From: Algoriphagus boritolerans DSM 17298 = JCM 18970
GTDB taxonomy: Bacteria; Bacteroidota; Bacteroidia; Cytophagales; Cyclobacteriaceae
Direction: 5' to 3'
DNA: 64,000 nucleotides
NCBI RefSeq assembly: GCF_900108085.1
Contig: NZ_FNVR01000003.1
Coordinates: forward strand, 124,001 to 188,000
Position numbers and translations under genes: made by a program. Positions within the stretch are counted from its first letter, which is position 1, and the number at the start of each line of letters is the position of its first letter. Below are positions 18,897-26,908 of the stretch, one piece after another. The notes under the pieces are model-generated. The model did no database searches. It had not been told where the DNA came from and worked only from the letters and a program-made list of their open reading frames with translations.

Positions 18897-19735
18897 AATG
18901 ACTTAATCACCCACAGCGGTTTGTTCAAGAAGTAGGACATCTTCTTGGAAAGGTTTTTCGAAAAAATCTGATCGAAAAAGCTTTTCTTTTTGCTCAAGGT
19001 CACCAGCATGTCACCTTTTGACACTTGGAGGTAATTTTCCAATCCAAGGGCCAAATCATCGCGAAACGACTTGAGGACATAATTTATTTTTTCATAGCGG
19101 ACAAAAGGCTTAATCTCATCCACCATTGTCATATGCAGTGACTTTTCAATCGCTTTTTGGCTGGAGGAGATGTGAACCAAATCAATCTCTGAATCGAAAA
19201 AACTTGCCATTTCTACAACTTTTTGAATTGCCAACTTGTCTTCTTCGAGGTAATCAGACGCAAAAACAAACTTTCGGGGTCGCTTGAAGAAAACTTTTCT
19301 GGGAACAATGATGATATCCCGATCCGACTGTTCTACCATCCGACTTGCCCTGCTTCCAATGATATTCATTCTCAGCTCATTCATTCCCTCTGTACCTGCC
19401 ACAATCAAGTCCGCGTTGATTTCCCTGGCATATTCCAGCGCTCCATTTACTATTTTCCCCTCCCGAATTGCTATTTCACATCCTTTCAAACCATTCATAA
19501 GACTCTCCTCCATCACTGCTTTTTGAAGGTTTTTTAGTTTTTCCTTCACAAAGTCCAACTGATGATTTCCGTTGGTATCCATTGGTGCCAGTTTCAGGTA
19601 ATCCTCGCGGTTAAGGACATGAAAAAGCACCAGTACCGCATTGAATTTTTCGCCAAGCCGGGCAGCATATTCGATTGCATTCAGAGAGCACTCTGAAAAA
19701 TCAGTGGGGCAGAGAATTTTAAAAGTATTTTCCAT
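18893..19735 (-). CDS. Universal stress protein, tandem UspA domains
   Basis: Protein of 280 aa with two UspA-like domains (about 1-145 and 152-280). The first begins KILCPTDFSECSLNAIEYAARLG and has a good nucleotide-binding region GTEGMNELRMNIIGSRASRMV. The second (KFVFASDYLEEDKLAIQKV) lacks a clear Gly-rich ATP loop. Double-domain Usp proteins of this length are common in Bacteroidota. It is 10 bp downstream of the hydroxyacid reductase gene on the same strand. Confidence 0.88.
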   Translation of the reverse strand: MENTFKILCPTDFSECSLNAIEYAARLGEKFNAVLVLFHVLNREDYLKLAPMDTNGNHQLDFVKEKLKNLQKAVMEESLMNGLKGCEIAIREGKIVNGALEYAREINADLIVAGTEGMNELRMNIIGSRASRMVEQSDRDIIIVPRKVFFKRPRKFVFASDYLEEDKLAIQKVVEMASFFDSEIDLVHISSSQKAIEKSLHMTMVDEIKPFVRYEKINYVLKSFRDDLALGLENYLQVSKGDMLVTLSKKKSFFDQIFSKNLSKKMSYFLNKPLWVIKSF

Positions 19736-19745
19736 AATCTAAAAA

Positions 19746-20666
19746 TTAATAACCTTTGTGACGGTCTACGAGATTCAGCAGCGGCTGGTTAGCCTTCAAT
19801 CTACTAAAGTTTTCAATGATTTGCGGACTGGCAGCTTGTGGATTGGTCACACTGGCAATGTGTGGGGTGATCTGAATCCGCTCCTGTTCCCAAAATGGAT
19901 GGTTTTCAGGAAGCGGTTCGGTTCGATATACATCCAAAAGCGCTCCCGAAAGAAAGCCCTCTTCTAAGGCGGGAATTAAGTCTTCTTCTACCAAATGCTT
20001 GCCTCTGGCTACGTTGATTAGGTAAGTACCCGGTTTACATTTTTTGAAAAAATCGGAATTAAGAATATTTTCTGTCGCCGGAGTCAAGGGAAGAAGGCAT
20101 ACTAGCACATTGATCTCCTTGAGAAATTCAGGAAGCTCATTTTTTGAAAAATAGGGGTAGGGAAAGTCCTTCTTTTCAGTAAAACCATAGCCAAAAACCG
20201 GAAATCCCATGTAATTCAATTTGTCCAAAACATCGCCACCGAGAGCCCCGACGCCCATTACTCCGACGTTGACTTGGATCTCGGGATTGGACATATCCCA
20301 AACTTTGCGCTTCTGGTCTGCTTGATACCTGGTAATCTGCCGATGAAAATTCAGCACTCCCATGATCACGTAATTAGTCATGGACCAAGTGAGCTTTTCA
20401 TCCACGATCCGCACGATGGGCATCGACTCCGGCACAGCGGAATCCCTTAAGATATGATCCACTCCTGCTCCCAAAGAACTGATCAACTTCAGATTGGGCA
20501 AGGTACTGAGGTAACCCGGGGGATGCTGCCAAAGTAAGGCCATCTCGACATCCTGAGGTCGGTCAATATTTGGATACACTTGAATATCGATATCAGGCTG
20601 GTGGAAAGTTAAGGCATCGATCCATACTTTCGGATCACGTCCCGGGCTGATTATTGCTAAGCTCAT
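19746..20666 (-). CDS. D-isomer 2-hydroxyacid dehydrogenase, GhrA-like
   Basis: Glyoxylate/hydroxypyruvate-reductase-like enzyme of 306 aa that uses NAD(P)H to reduce a 2-oxoacid. The Rossmann motif is GVMGVGALGGDVLDKL (about 134-149). The conserved Arg lies in INVARGKHLVEEDL, and the acid/His pair is in RTEPLPENHPFWEQERIQITPHIAS. A double loss of the N-terminal domain is not seen, so it looks intact. GhrA-type members act on glyoxylate and hydroxypyruvate; the exact substrate here is not determined. Confidence 0.9.
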   Translation of the reverse strand: MSLAIISPGRDPKVWIDALTFHQPDIDIQVYPNIDRPQDVEMALLWQHPPGYLSTLPNLKLISSLGAGVDHILRDSAVPESMPIVRIVDEKLTWSMTNYVIMGVLNFHRQITRYQADQKRKVWDMSNPEIQVNVGVMGVGALGGDVLDKLNYMGFPVFGYGFTEKKDFPYPYFSKNELPEFLKEINVLVCLLPLTPATENILNSDFFKKCKPGTYLINVARGKHLVEEDLIPALEEGFLSGALLDVYRTEPLPENHPFWEQERIQITPHIASVTNPQAASPQIIENFSRLKANQPLLNLVDRHKGY

Positions 20667-21074
20667 CTTTGGTGCTTTTGGGTTGCAAAAGTAAAAATAC
20701 CATGTTCAAATCTGCTACAAAGTCCATTAGTCAAAAAAGGTGAACTTATTTTGTAAAAAGAAGGAGAAAACAAAAGCCTTAGGTCCGCATAAGGCAGACT
20801 AAAATGACTTAAAATCTAACAAACAGGGTGGATTATATCTTTTGCAAGAAAAAATGAAGCCTTTAAAAAGACAAATTTTTATTCATGAAAACGAGCATGA
20901 CGAAGATCGTCACACACTGGGATGATTATAAACCATGCGAGATTTTCCCGAAGAAAAATCGGGACAGGCTATCTGACCAATAAAAATCAAATTTTAAAAA
21001 GATGAAATTGCAACACAATTTGAACCTTCCGAATGATTCGCAAATTATACCTCCAAACATAAACTGATATCAAT
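20667..21074. other. 408-bp intergenic gap holding a dispersed repeat
   Basis: No gene is seen between the divergent ghrA-like and DUF2911 genes. The gap is AT-rich and contains repeat copy A (20881-20983). The rest (20667-20880 and 20984-21074) should hold the two promoters, but I could not pick a convincing pair of elements. Confidence 0.6.
20881..20983 (-). repeat. 103-bp dispersed hairpin repeat, copy A
   Basis: The reverse complement matches 60025-60127 at all but about seven positions over 103 bp with no gap. Each copy has two short hairpins: CCCGA/TCGGG around a 7-nt loop, and GACGA/TCGTC around a 3-nt loop. It is intergenic, with no convincing reading frame. The conserved length and paired stems suggest a REP/MITE-like or structured RNA element. 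See copy B. Confidence 0.8.
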
Positions 21075-21923
21075 ATGACAAACAAATTCACTCTTGCCCT
21101 GCTGACTTTTTTACTCGTCAGTTCTGCAGGCTTTGCACAGCAAATCCAAATGCCGCAGGCCAGTCCAAGTGCCAAAACCATTCAAAAAGTCGGTTTAACA
21201 GATGTCACAGTAGACTATAGCAGACCAAGTACCAAAGGAAGAAAAATCTTCGGAGAGCTTGTTCCTTTTGGCGAAGTGTGGAGAACAGGTGCAAATGGTG
21301 CAACCGTCTTGACTTTCTCAACTGATGTCACTGTGGGCGGACAGCATGTCCCTGCAGGATCTTACGCACTCTACACCATCCCGGGAAAAAATGATTGGAC
21401 CATCATACTTAGCAAAAACACAAAGCTTTGGGGTTCAATTGGCTATCAACAAAGCGATGATCAAGTCCGATTCGAAGTGCCCGCATCCAAAACAAGTAAG
21501 AAATACGAGACATTTGACATCGCTTTCAACAACTTCACCGACAACAGTGCGGTGGTTTCAATGAAATGGGAAACCACCCGCGTGGATTTCAAGATCGAAA
21601 CTGAAGTGGACCCCATCGTGATGGCTGAGATCCAAAAACTGGTCATCGATACAAAGTCCACTGATCCGGCTTTATTATTCCAGGCAGCGAGCTATTATTT
21701 CACCAACTCAAAAGATCTTAATCAAGCCTATGCGTGGGTTAAAACTTCTACTGACAGCGATCCTAAATACTGGACTGTTCACTTGAGAGCTAAGATCGAA
21801 GTAGCTTTGGGTATGAAAACCGAAGCGCTAGAGTCTGCCACCCAATCAAAGGCTATGGCTCAGGAAGCTAAAAACCCGGATTATATCGCATTGAATGAGC
21901 GATTGATCAAGTCGATAAGGTAA
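21075..21923 (+). CDS. Exported DUF2911 protein
   Basis: Protein of 282 aa with a signal peptide (about 1-22, ending GFAQQ). The DUF2911 domain typical of Bacteroidota covers about 30-170: PSAKTIQKVGLTDVTVDYSRPSTKGRKIFG, then VPFGEVWRTGANGATVLTF and VPAGSYALYTIPGKNDWTIIL. A C-terminal helical part of TPR type (about 195-282) follows. The domain's function is not known. A strong terminator hairpin follows the stop. It appears to be monocistronic. Confidence 0.9.
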   Translation: MTNKFTLALLTFLLVSSAGFAQQIQMPQASPSAKTIQKVGLTDVTVDYSRPSTKGRKIFGELVPFGEVWRTGANGATVLTFSTDVTVGGQHVPAGSYALYTIPGKNDWTIILSKNTKLWGSIGYQQSDDQVRFEVPASKTSKKYETFDIAFNNFTDNSAVVSMKWETTRVDFKIETEVDPIVMAEIQKLVIDTKSTDPALLFQAASYYFTNSKDLNQAYAWVKTSTDSDPKYWTVHLRAKIEVALGMKTEALESATQSKAMAQEAKNPDYIALNERLIKSIR

Positions 21924-21939
21924 TTCGATTTTAAATTCA

Positions 21940-21976
21940 AAAAGGCCTTCAGATAAAATTTTGAAGGCCTTTTTTG
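21940..21976. terminator. Bidirectional rho-independent terminator
   Basis: Stem AAAAGGCCTTC paired with GAAGGCCTTTTTT around a 12-nt loop, just after the DUF2911 stop. The other strand also ends in a T tract, and the stem overlaps the last codons of the convergent nucleotidyltransferase gene. Confidence 0.85.
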
Positions 21977-22290
21977 TTTCCGGGAACTGAAGAATTAAAA
22001 ATAATCTGCCCCACTCTTTCAATATGTGACTTTAACTCCTCATTTGTAATTCTATTAAAATCAATTAAATCTATCCTGTAAAGCAAACCCAAATCCTCCA
22101 AGTCAGTATTTAAATCTAAAAACCTACGAAAACTTTTATCTTTTGAAAACAAAGCAAGATCGATATCAGAATTAAATTTGAAATTCCCCATGGCCCTAGA
22201 TCCAAATAGAACCACCCGGTCTATTTCTGGATACCTTTGGAAAACATCTACGATTTCACTCCAAACTGAATTCTCTATTCCATACCTCAT
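21949..22290 (-). CDS. MNT-type minimal nucleotidyltransferase (antitoxin-like)
   Basis: Small nucleotidyltransferase of 113 aa with the signature GSX10DXD: Gly30-Ser31, then Asp42-Ile-Asp44 in SDIDLALF. In HEPN/MNT pairs such as HepT/MntA, the MNT protein AMPylates and neutralises the HEPN RNase toxin. The start overlaps the stop of the HEPN-like remnant at 22287, the usual order and spacing of such a module. Its own last residues run into the terminator of the DUF2911 gene. The catalytic motif looks intact, so the enzyme may still be functional although its partner looks broken. Confidence 0.85.
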   Translation of the reverse strand: MRYGIENSVWSEIVDVFQRYPEIDRVVLFGSRAMGNFKFNSDIDLALFSKDKSFRRFLDLNTDLEDLGLLYRIDLIDFNRITNEELKSHIERVGQIIFNSSVPGNKKGLQNFI

Positions 22291-22496
22291 TGATCAAATA
22301 AGTTACCTGTTTTACCCATTCGCTCTTCCTCTAACTTTTTCTGAAGGAATGCAAAAAGAAAAATATACTCCGCTCTAATATCTATATGAATCTCTTTGGC
22401 CGTTTCGCTGTCATAAGTATGAAAGATTAATAGCTTCATTAGGTTTGGCAAAAGCTCTGTTAAAATTAACAAAGCACTACTCCCAACGAACATCAT
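22287..22496 (-). pseudogene. C-terminal remnant of HEPN / NTase substrate-binding protein
   Basis: The open frame is only 69 aa, against roughly 130-145 for the family. It contains FHTYDSETAKEIHIDI then YIFLFAFLQKKLEEERM, which matches the C-terminal part of HEPN (HI0074/HepT-like) proteins around their SHTYDEETAEEI segment. The catalytic Arg of the RX4-6H motif is not visible: a Lys is the only basic residue before this His. The first helix pair is missing, and only 42 bp separate this frame from the stop of the symporter gene upstream. It therefore looks like a truncated toxin gene; a start downstream of a deletion could still allow a short peptide. Confidence 0.6.
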
Positions 22497-22538
22497 TTGG
22501 TATAGCTTTTTTCTTTATTCAATCTGAACAATCAGCAT

Positions 22539-24251
22539 TTAAAACTTTGCCTTTTGCCTAACTAATGGTTGTAAAATCGCCGCAAAAAGCATTACGGCAA
22601 TACAGCCGACAGCATTGTACCACAGGAATCCGATATCCCAAACGAATCCGAGTATTCCCGTCCCATTCCGAAAATGTATGAATAAAATCAAAGCCTGAGA
22701 CAGCAATGCAGCGATGAAAACTGCTCTGCCTTTCACCCATTTCATAAAAAAACCTACGATAAAAATCCCAAGAATTGTCCCATAAAACAGGGAGCCCAGA
22801 AGATTAACCGCTTGAATCAGATTTTCAAAAAGTGAGGCATAGGTAGCAAATAGAATCGCTCCAAGTCCCCAAAAAGCAGTAAATGCTTTGGAGGAAATCA
22901 CGTAATGGGCATCACTGGCATCCTTCTTAATCGAGCGCTTATACAAATCAATCGTGCTGGTAGACCCTAGGGCATTTAGCTCAGACGATGAGGATGACAT
23001 CGCCGCGGAAAAAATCACGGCAAATAGCAAACCTACAAGGCCTTTTGGCAGATAATCCATCACGAAACGCATAAATACATAATCTGTATCCCGAGTCTCC
23101 GCCGCTGGATCATTTTCTACAATCAAAGCCTTCACCTCATCCCGAATCTCGTTTTGTTCGGTTTTAATAGCTCTAATCTGGCCCTGAATCAAATCGACTC
23201 GATCAGTTTCTTCAGATTCTATCGCTCCAAGCATATCCTGGTAGGCCAATTTTCCCGATTCAAAGTTTGCCTTATATTGGTTTTCCAAGGCTTCAAATTG
23301 TGATGCATAGGCACTGTTCTTCAGTTTTTCAGTCTGGACTTGGTTGAAAATCACCGGAGGCTGGATAAACTGGTAAAAAACAAATACCATCACTCCGATA
23401 AAAAGTATGACAAATTGCATTGGAATTTTCAGAAAACCATTCATGATCAAGCCCATTCGGCTTTGCGTCAGGGTCTGACCCGAAAGGTAGCGTTGTACCT
23501 GACTTTGATCCGAACCGAAATAACTCAGGAAAAGAAACACTGCAGCTGTCATGCCCGACCAGATATTGTACCGGTCTGCTAAGTCAAACTCGAAACTCAC
23601 TACGTTGAGTTTGTCCATTTTCCCTGCGACGTGAAGTGCCTCCTGAAATGATATCGGAAGCAATTGAATTACTATAATTCCAGCAAGTACCATCCCTCCC
23701 ATCATGACCGCCATTTGTTGTTTCTGCGTGATGGAAACAGCCTCTGTGCCACCGGAAACGGTGTATAGAATCACCAAACAACCGATAAAAATATTGGTAA
23801 AAGTCAGATTCCATCCTAGAAGAGTCGACAGAATAATGGCAGGCGCGTAGATCGTAATCCCTGCTGCCAATCCACGCTGAATGATAAAAAGAAGTGCTGT
23901 TAAGGTCCTGGTTTTGAGGTCAAATCGATTTTCAAGGTATTCGTAGGCGGTATAAACTTTCAGCTTGTAATAGATAGGAATAAAGCTCACCGAAATAATG
24001 ATCATCGCCAGAGGTAATCCAAAATAAAACTGGATAAAGCGCATCCCATCTTCATAGGCTTGCCCGGGAGTACTCAGGAAGGTAATTGCAGAGGCTTGTG
24101 TAGCCATGATGGAAAGTCCGATGGTCCACCAATTGGAGTTTTTTCCTCTGAGGTAGGAGTTTAGGTCCTTTTTACCCCGGGTTTTATAGACCCCATAGAC
24201 CGCTATGAACAGCAGGGTAAAAAATAGCACAATCCAATCCAGTGTACTCAT
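22539..24251 (-). CDS. Sodium:solute symporter (SSS family)
   Basis: Inner-membrane transporter of 570 aa from the start MSTLDWIVLFF, which overlaps the stop of a 34-aa membrane peptide gene by ATGA; a start at 24272 is also open. About 13 membrane helices are visible, including the family segment GKNSNWWTIGLSIMATQASAITFLSTPG. A long charged insert of about 85 residues, rich in Glu, Gln and Lys and probably coiled, sits between two helices (roughly 23100-23370). Members take up sugars, amino acids or organic acids with sodium. The PIG-L deacetylase upstream suggests an amino-sugar or glycoconjugate-derived substrate, which is inference. Confidence 0.9.
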   Translation of the reverse strand: MSTLDWIVLFFTLLFIAVYGVYKTRGKKDLNSYLRGKNSNWWTIGLSIMATQASAITFLSTPGQAYEDGMRFIQFYFGLPLAMIIISVSFIPIYYKLKVYTAYEYLENRFDLKTRTLTALLFIIQRGLAAGITIYAPAIILSTLLGWNLTFTNIFIGCLVILYTVSGGTEAVSITQKQQMAVMMGGMVLAGIIVIQLLPISFQEALHVAGKMDKLNVVSFEFDLADRYNIWSGMTAAVFLFLSYFGSDQSQVQRYLSGQTLTQSRMGLIMNGFLKIPMQFVILFIGVMVFVFYQFIQPPVIFNQVQTEKLKNSAYASQFEALENQYKANFESGKLAYQDMLGAIESEETDRVDLIQGQIRAIKTEQNEIRDEVKALIVENDPAAETRDTDYVFMRFVMDYLPKGLVGLLFAVIFSAAMSSSSSELNALGSTSTIDLYKRSIKKDASDAHYVISSKAFTAFWGLGAILFATYASLFENLIQAVNLLGSLFYGTILGIFIVGFFMKWVKGRAVFIAALLSQALILFIHFRNGTGILGFVWDIGFLWYNAVGCIAVMLFAAILQPLVRQKAKF

Positions 24252-24352
24252 GCGAATGCCACTGTTAACCAATAAAATAAGGCAATCATGACCAATAGAC
24301 TAGCCATCAAACCGAGGTAGATTGCTCTCCATCTGATCCGCTTCTCCTCCAT
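24248..24352 (-). CDS. 34-aa single-helix membrane peptide coupled to symporter
   Basis: Short frame starting ATG at 24352 and encoding a 34-residue peptide: basic N-terminus MEEKRIRWRAIYLG, then one hydrophobic helix LMASLLVMIALFYWLTVAFA. Its stop codon overlaps the symporter start as ATGA, and its start lies one base past the stop of the PIG-L gene. The tight packing and amphipathic-then-hydrophobic layout argue for a real gene. Small membrane partners next to SSS transporters are known (YhdT with PanF, DUF4212 proteins), but I cannot place this peptide in either family. It would be missed by any annotation with a length cut-off. Confidence 0.72.
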   Translation of the reverse strand: MEEKRIRWRAIYLGLMASLLVMIALFYWLTVAFA

Positions 24353-24353
24353 T

Positions 24354-26819
24354 TTACTGTTCGATTAGGTTGATGAATAATTTGATCGGTCCAGGAACAC
24401 CCGCAGGCAACTGCCTGAAAAATGAGATCCCGGTATAGACAAACATACCCTTTCCAAATTTACCAACGATGAGCGAACCATTAGTTGCCGGTTCGTCAGG
24501 ATCCTGCATGATAAGCGGTGTCGTATAAGCCGAATCAATTGCTGTGGCAAAGTACAATCCCCGTTCCTGCACCCAATCCTTAAGGTCTTGGTCATTCAGT
24601 TGATTTGGTGTGGATAATACCGGGCTAGACCAATCCGCTGTCACGGGTGAAGTTTGGACGGCGACCCGATCTCTTCCAATTGAAAACGGATATGGACCAA
24701 TCTGACTGGTCAGAAGCGGTGAACTTGTATTGTACTGAACGATCAAATTACCCCCTGACCGCACATACCCCATTAATGCCTGTTGGTTTGCTGCCAATGC
24801 TTCATTGGTATTGAAGGCACGAATACCCACTACTATTGCTTTAAACTGACTTAAATAATCCAAATCATAGTCATCCAAACCAATCATAGTTACTTTATAC
24901 CCAAGGGAAGTGAGTACACCGGGAATATCATCTCCTGCACCAGGAATGTATCCGACTTTAGCTCCTGAAATTTTCCAATCCGCCTGAATTAAATTGAAAG
25001 ATGCCGGACTGAAATAGGTGATATTGGGAATGTGTTTATAAGAAATCAATTTGGTAAGCTGATTATAGCTTTTCCCATCTGCAGTTTTGAATCGGGCAGT
25101 TACTGTCTTTTTTCCTTCACCATTGGGAAGGAAAGAGACAGTATACACTCTCCGTTTCTGAAGGGTGATGTCTTCAATGCTCAAAATACGGAACTGATCA
25201 CTGGCTAATCCCTCAAAATCAAGCTCACCCTCGAGGTATTGATCCCTGAAATTCACGGTAACAGTCAACGTGGGATCTGCTCCTGAAACCAGGAAAACAT
25301 TTTCTTTTGAAACCGTCAAATCCACTTCCGGAACGATCACAAAGGGCTGCTTTACTTCGCCGTCTACAGGATCGTTGAATTTATAGTTCAACTGCACCGG
25401 GACTTTGAATTCTTGATTGGCTATACTAAAACTAAGATCTCCACCTATATGAGGATCATTAAAGGGTTTACCAATTTGTGTTTGATCTAAAACCCTGTAA
25501 AGTGAGCCATCAAAGGGTTCTTTGAGCCAATAAGGTTGCGAATAAGAACTGTTTTCCGGCAACGCTAATTCAATTGGCATATTGATAGTTTCATTTGCTT
25601 TTACAGTCTCTTCGCCTTTGGTACCTACTAAATAGGATTCGGCAACTTGAAAGTTAATAGCTGAAACTGGTGTCAGAGAAGGATTATTGAATACGAATTC
25701 AGCGTTGATTTTCTCCCCTGGAAAACCAATTTCTTTCCTCACATTAAATTCAAACTCCAATCCCATCGCTTTGAAAATCAGCTGATCGAGTTTCGAGACT
25801 TTTTCTTTAACCCAAGTCTCACCACTATTCAGGGCAAGCATCGAACTTCTCAAGTTCAAAAAGGAAGCAACATTTTTCTCAGGCTCTAAAAAGTTAAATT
25901 GGGTTAGCAATTGATCAATTTGAGATTTGATTTCTTTACCTCCCGAAATTGCCTCCCAACGGTCACTTATTCCATCAAACGGACCATTCACATATTGCTC
26001 TCCGTCAACTAATTCGATGTAGTCCTTAGACGCTCCAATACCGGCCGTTGAGCCAAATCCCTGTGACTTATGCATCGTGCGGCTATCGGCAGCTATCTGA
26101 TTGTAGGTTTTACCAAGAAGTGGATTGTATCCCCCCACTTCGAACGCATAATAGTCCTTGCCCTCTTCGGGTTCAAAATCTCCCCGGAAGTTATATGCAT
26201 TGAAGAAAATACGCTTGGGTTGCCAAGGCTTTACCCATTTCAACTGCTCCGGAAAAGCATCTGACTTACCGGCAAGCTGAAAAGCCTCTCCCGCCAAAAT
26301 AGCCGAAGTCGTATGTTGTCCGTGTGTCGCACCCGGTATCGTGTTGAATCGAGTGATAAGGATGTCGGGCTGAAATTTTCGAATGGCCCAAACCACGTCA
26401 GCCAGTACTTTCCCCTTCTCCCAATTTTGAAGCGTTTCAGTGGGATTTTTACTGTAGCCAAAGTCCATGGCTCTGGTGAAAAATTGCCTCCCACCATCTG
26501 TCTCACGGGCTTTGATCAGTTCCTGCGTACGGATTTGACCAAGCTCTATTCCTAATTCTTTACCGATCAAATTTTGACCTCCATCACCTCGGGTTAGGCT
26601 AAGGTAAGCTACTTCCGCATGTTCGCCATTTACCAGATAGGCAATGAGTCTGGTATTTTCATCATCAGGATGCGCAGCAATATAAAGAACTCTTTTGGTC
26701 TCTTTAAGCTGTAGTAATTGATGGTAAATCTGAGAAGAGGGAATGGACTGTGCGAGGGTGTGTCCAAATAAGCCAAATAAAAAGAAAACAGACGCCTGAA
26801 ATACCTTTGGTTTGAGCAT
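24354..26819 (-). CDS. Exported PIG-L family deacetylase with C-terminal GATase-like domain
   Basis: Protein of 821 aa with a signal peptide (about 1-23, ending TLAQ). The N-terminal LmbE/PIG-L domain (about 40-300) carries the zinc motif AHPDDE (His50, Asp52, Asp53) and a later HGQHTTSAI segment. A middle beta-rich part (about 370-600) is followed by a C-terminal domain (about 610-821) that reads like a class I glutamine-amidotransferase or ThuA fold (GYIPGAGDDIPGVL, VVGIRAFNTNEAL). PIG-L enzymes remove N-acetyl groups from sugars. It heads the operon with the small membrane peptide and the sodium symporter, so it may deacetylate the imported compound outside the inner membrane; that is inference. 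Confidence 0.88.
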   Translation of the reverse strand: MLKPKVFQASVFFLFGLFGHTLAQSIPSSQIYHQLLQLKETKRVLYIAAHPDDENTRLIAYLVNGEHAEVAYLSLTRGDGGQNLIGKELGIELGQIRTQELIKARETDGGRQFFTRAMDFGYSKNPTETLQNWEKGKVLADVVWAIRKFQPDILITRFNTIPGATHGQHTTSAILAGEAFQLAGKSDAFPEQLKWVKPWQPKRIFFNAYNFRGDFEPEEGKDYYAFEVGGYNPLLGKTYNQIAADSRTMHKSQGFGSTAGIGASKDYIELVDGEQYVNGPFDGISDRWEAISGGKEIKSQIDQLLTQFNFLEPEKNVASFLNLRSSMLALNSGETWVKEKVSKLDQLIFKAMGLEFEFNVRKEIGFPGEKINAEFVFNNPSLTPVSAINFQVAESYLVGTKGEETVKANETINMPIELALPENSSYSQPYWLKEPFDGSLYRVLDQTQIGKPFNDPHIGGDLSFSIANQEFKVPVQLNYKFNDPVDGEVKQPFVIVPEVDLTVSKENVFLVSGADPTLTVTVNFRDQYLEGELDFEGLASDQFRILSIEDITLQKRRVYTVSFLPNGEGKKTVTARFKTADGKSYNQLTKLISYKHIPNITYFSPASFNLIQADWKISGAKVGYIPGAGDDIPGVLTSLGYKVTMIGLDDYDLDYLSQFKAIVVGIRAFNTNEALAANQQALMGYVRSGGNLIVQYNTSSPLLTSQIGPYPFSIGRDRVAVQTSPVTADWSSPVLSTPNQLNDQDLKDWVQERGLYFATAIDSAYTTPLIMQDPDEPATNGSLIVGKFGKGMFVYTGISFFRQLPAGVPGPIKLFINLIEQ

Positions 26820-26908
26820 AATGGGTTTTATTGAAGAGGTAAGCTATCGCAATCCTGATGCAATTAAAAATATTTTGTGATTAATGGATAAATTCCCAAG
26901 GAACACTA

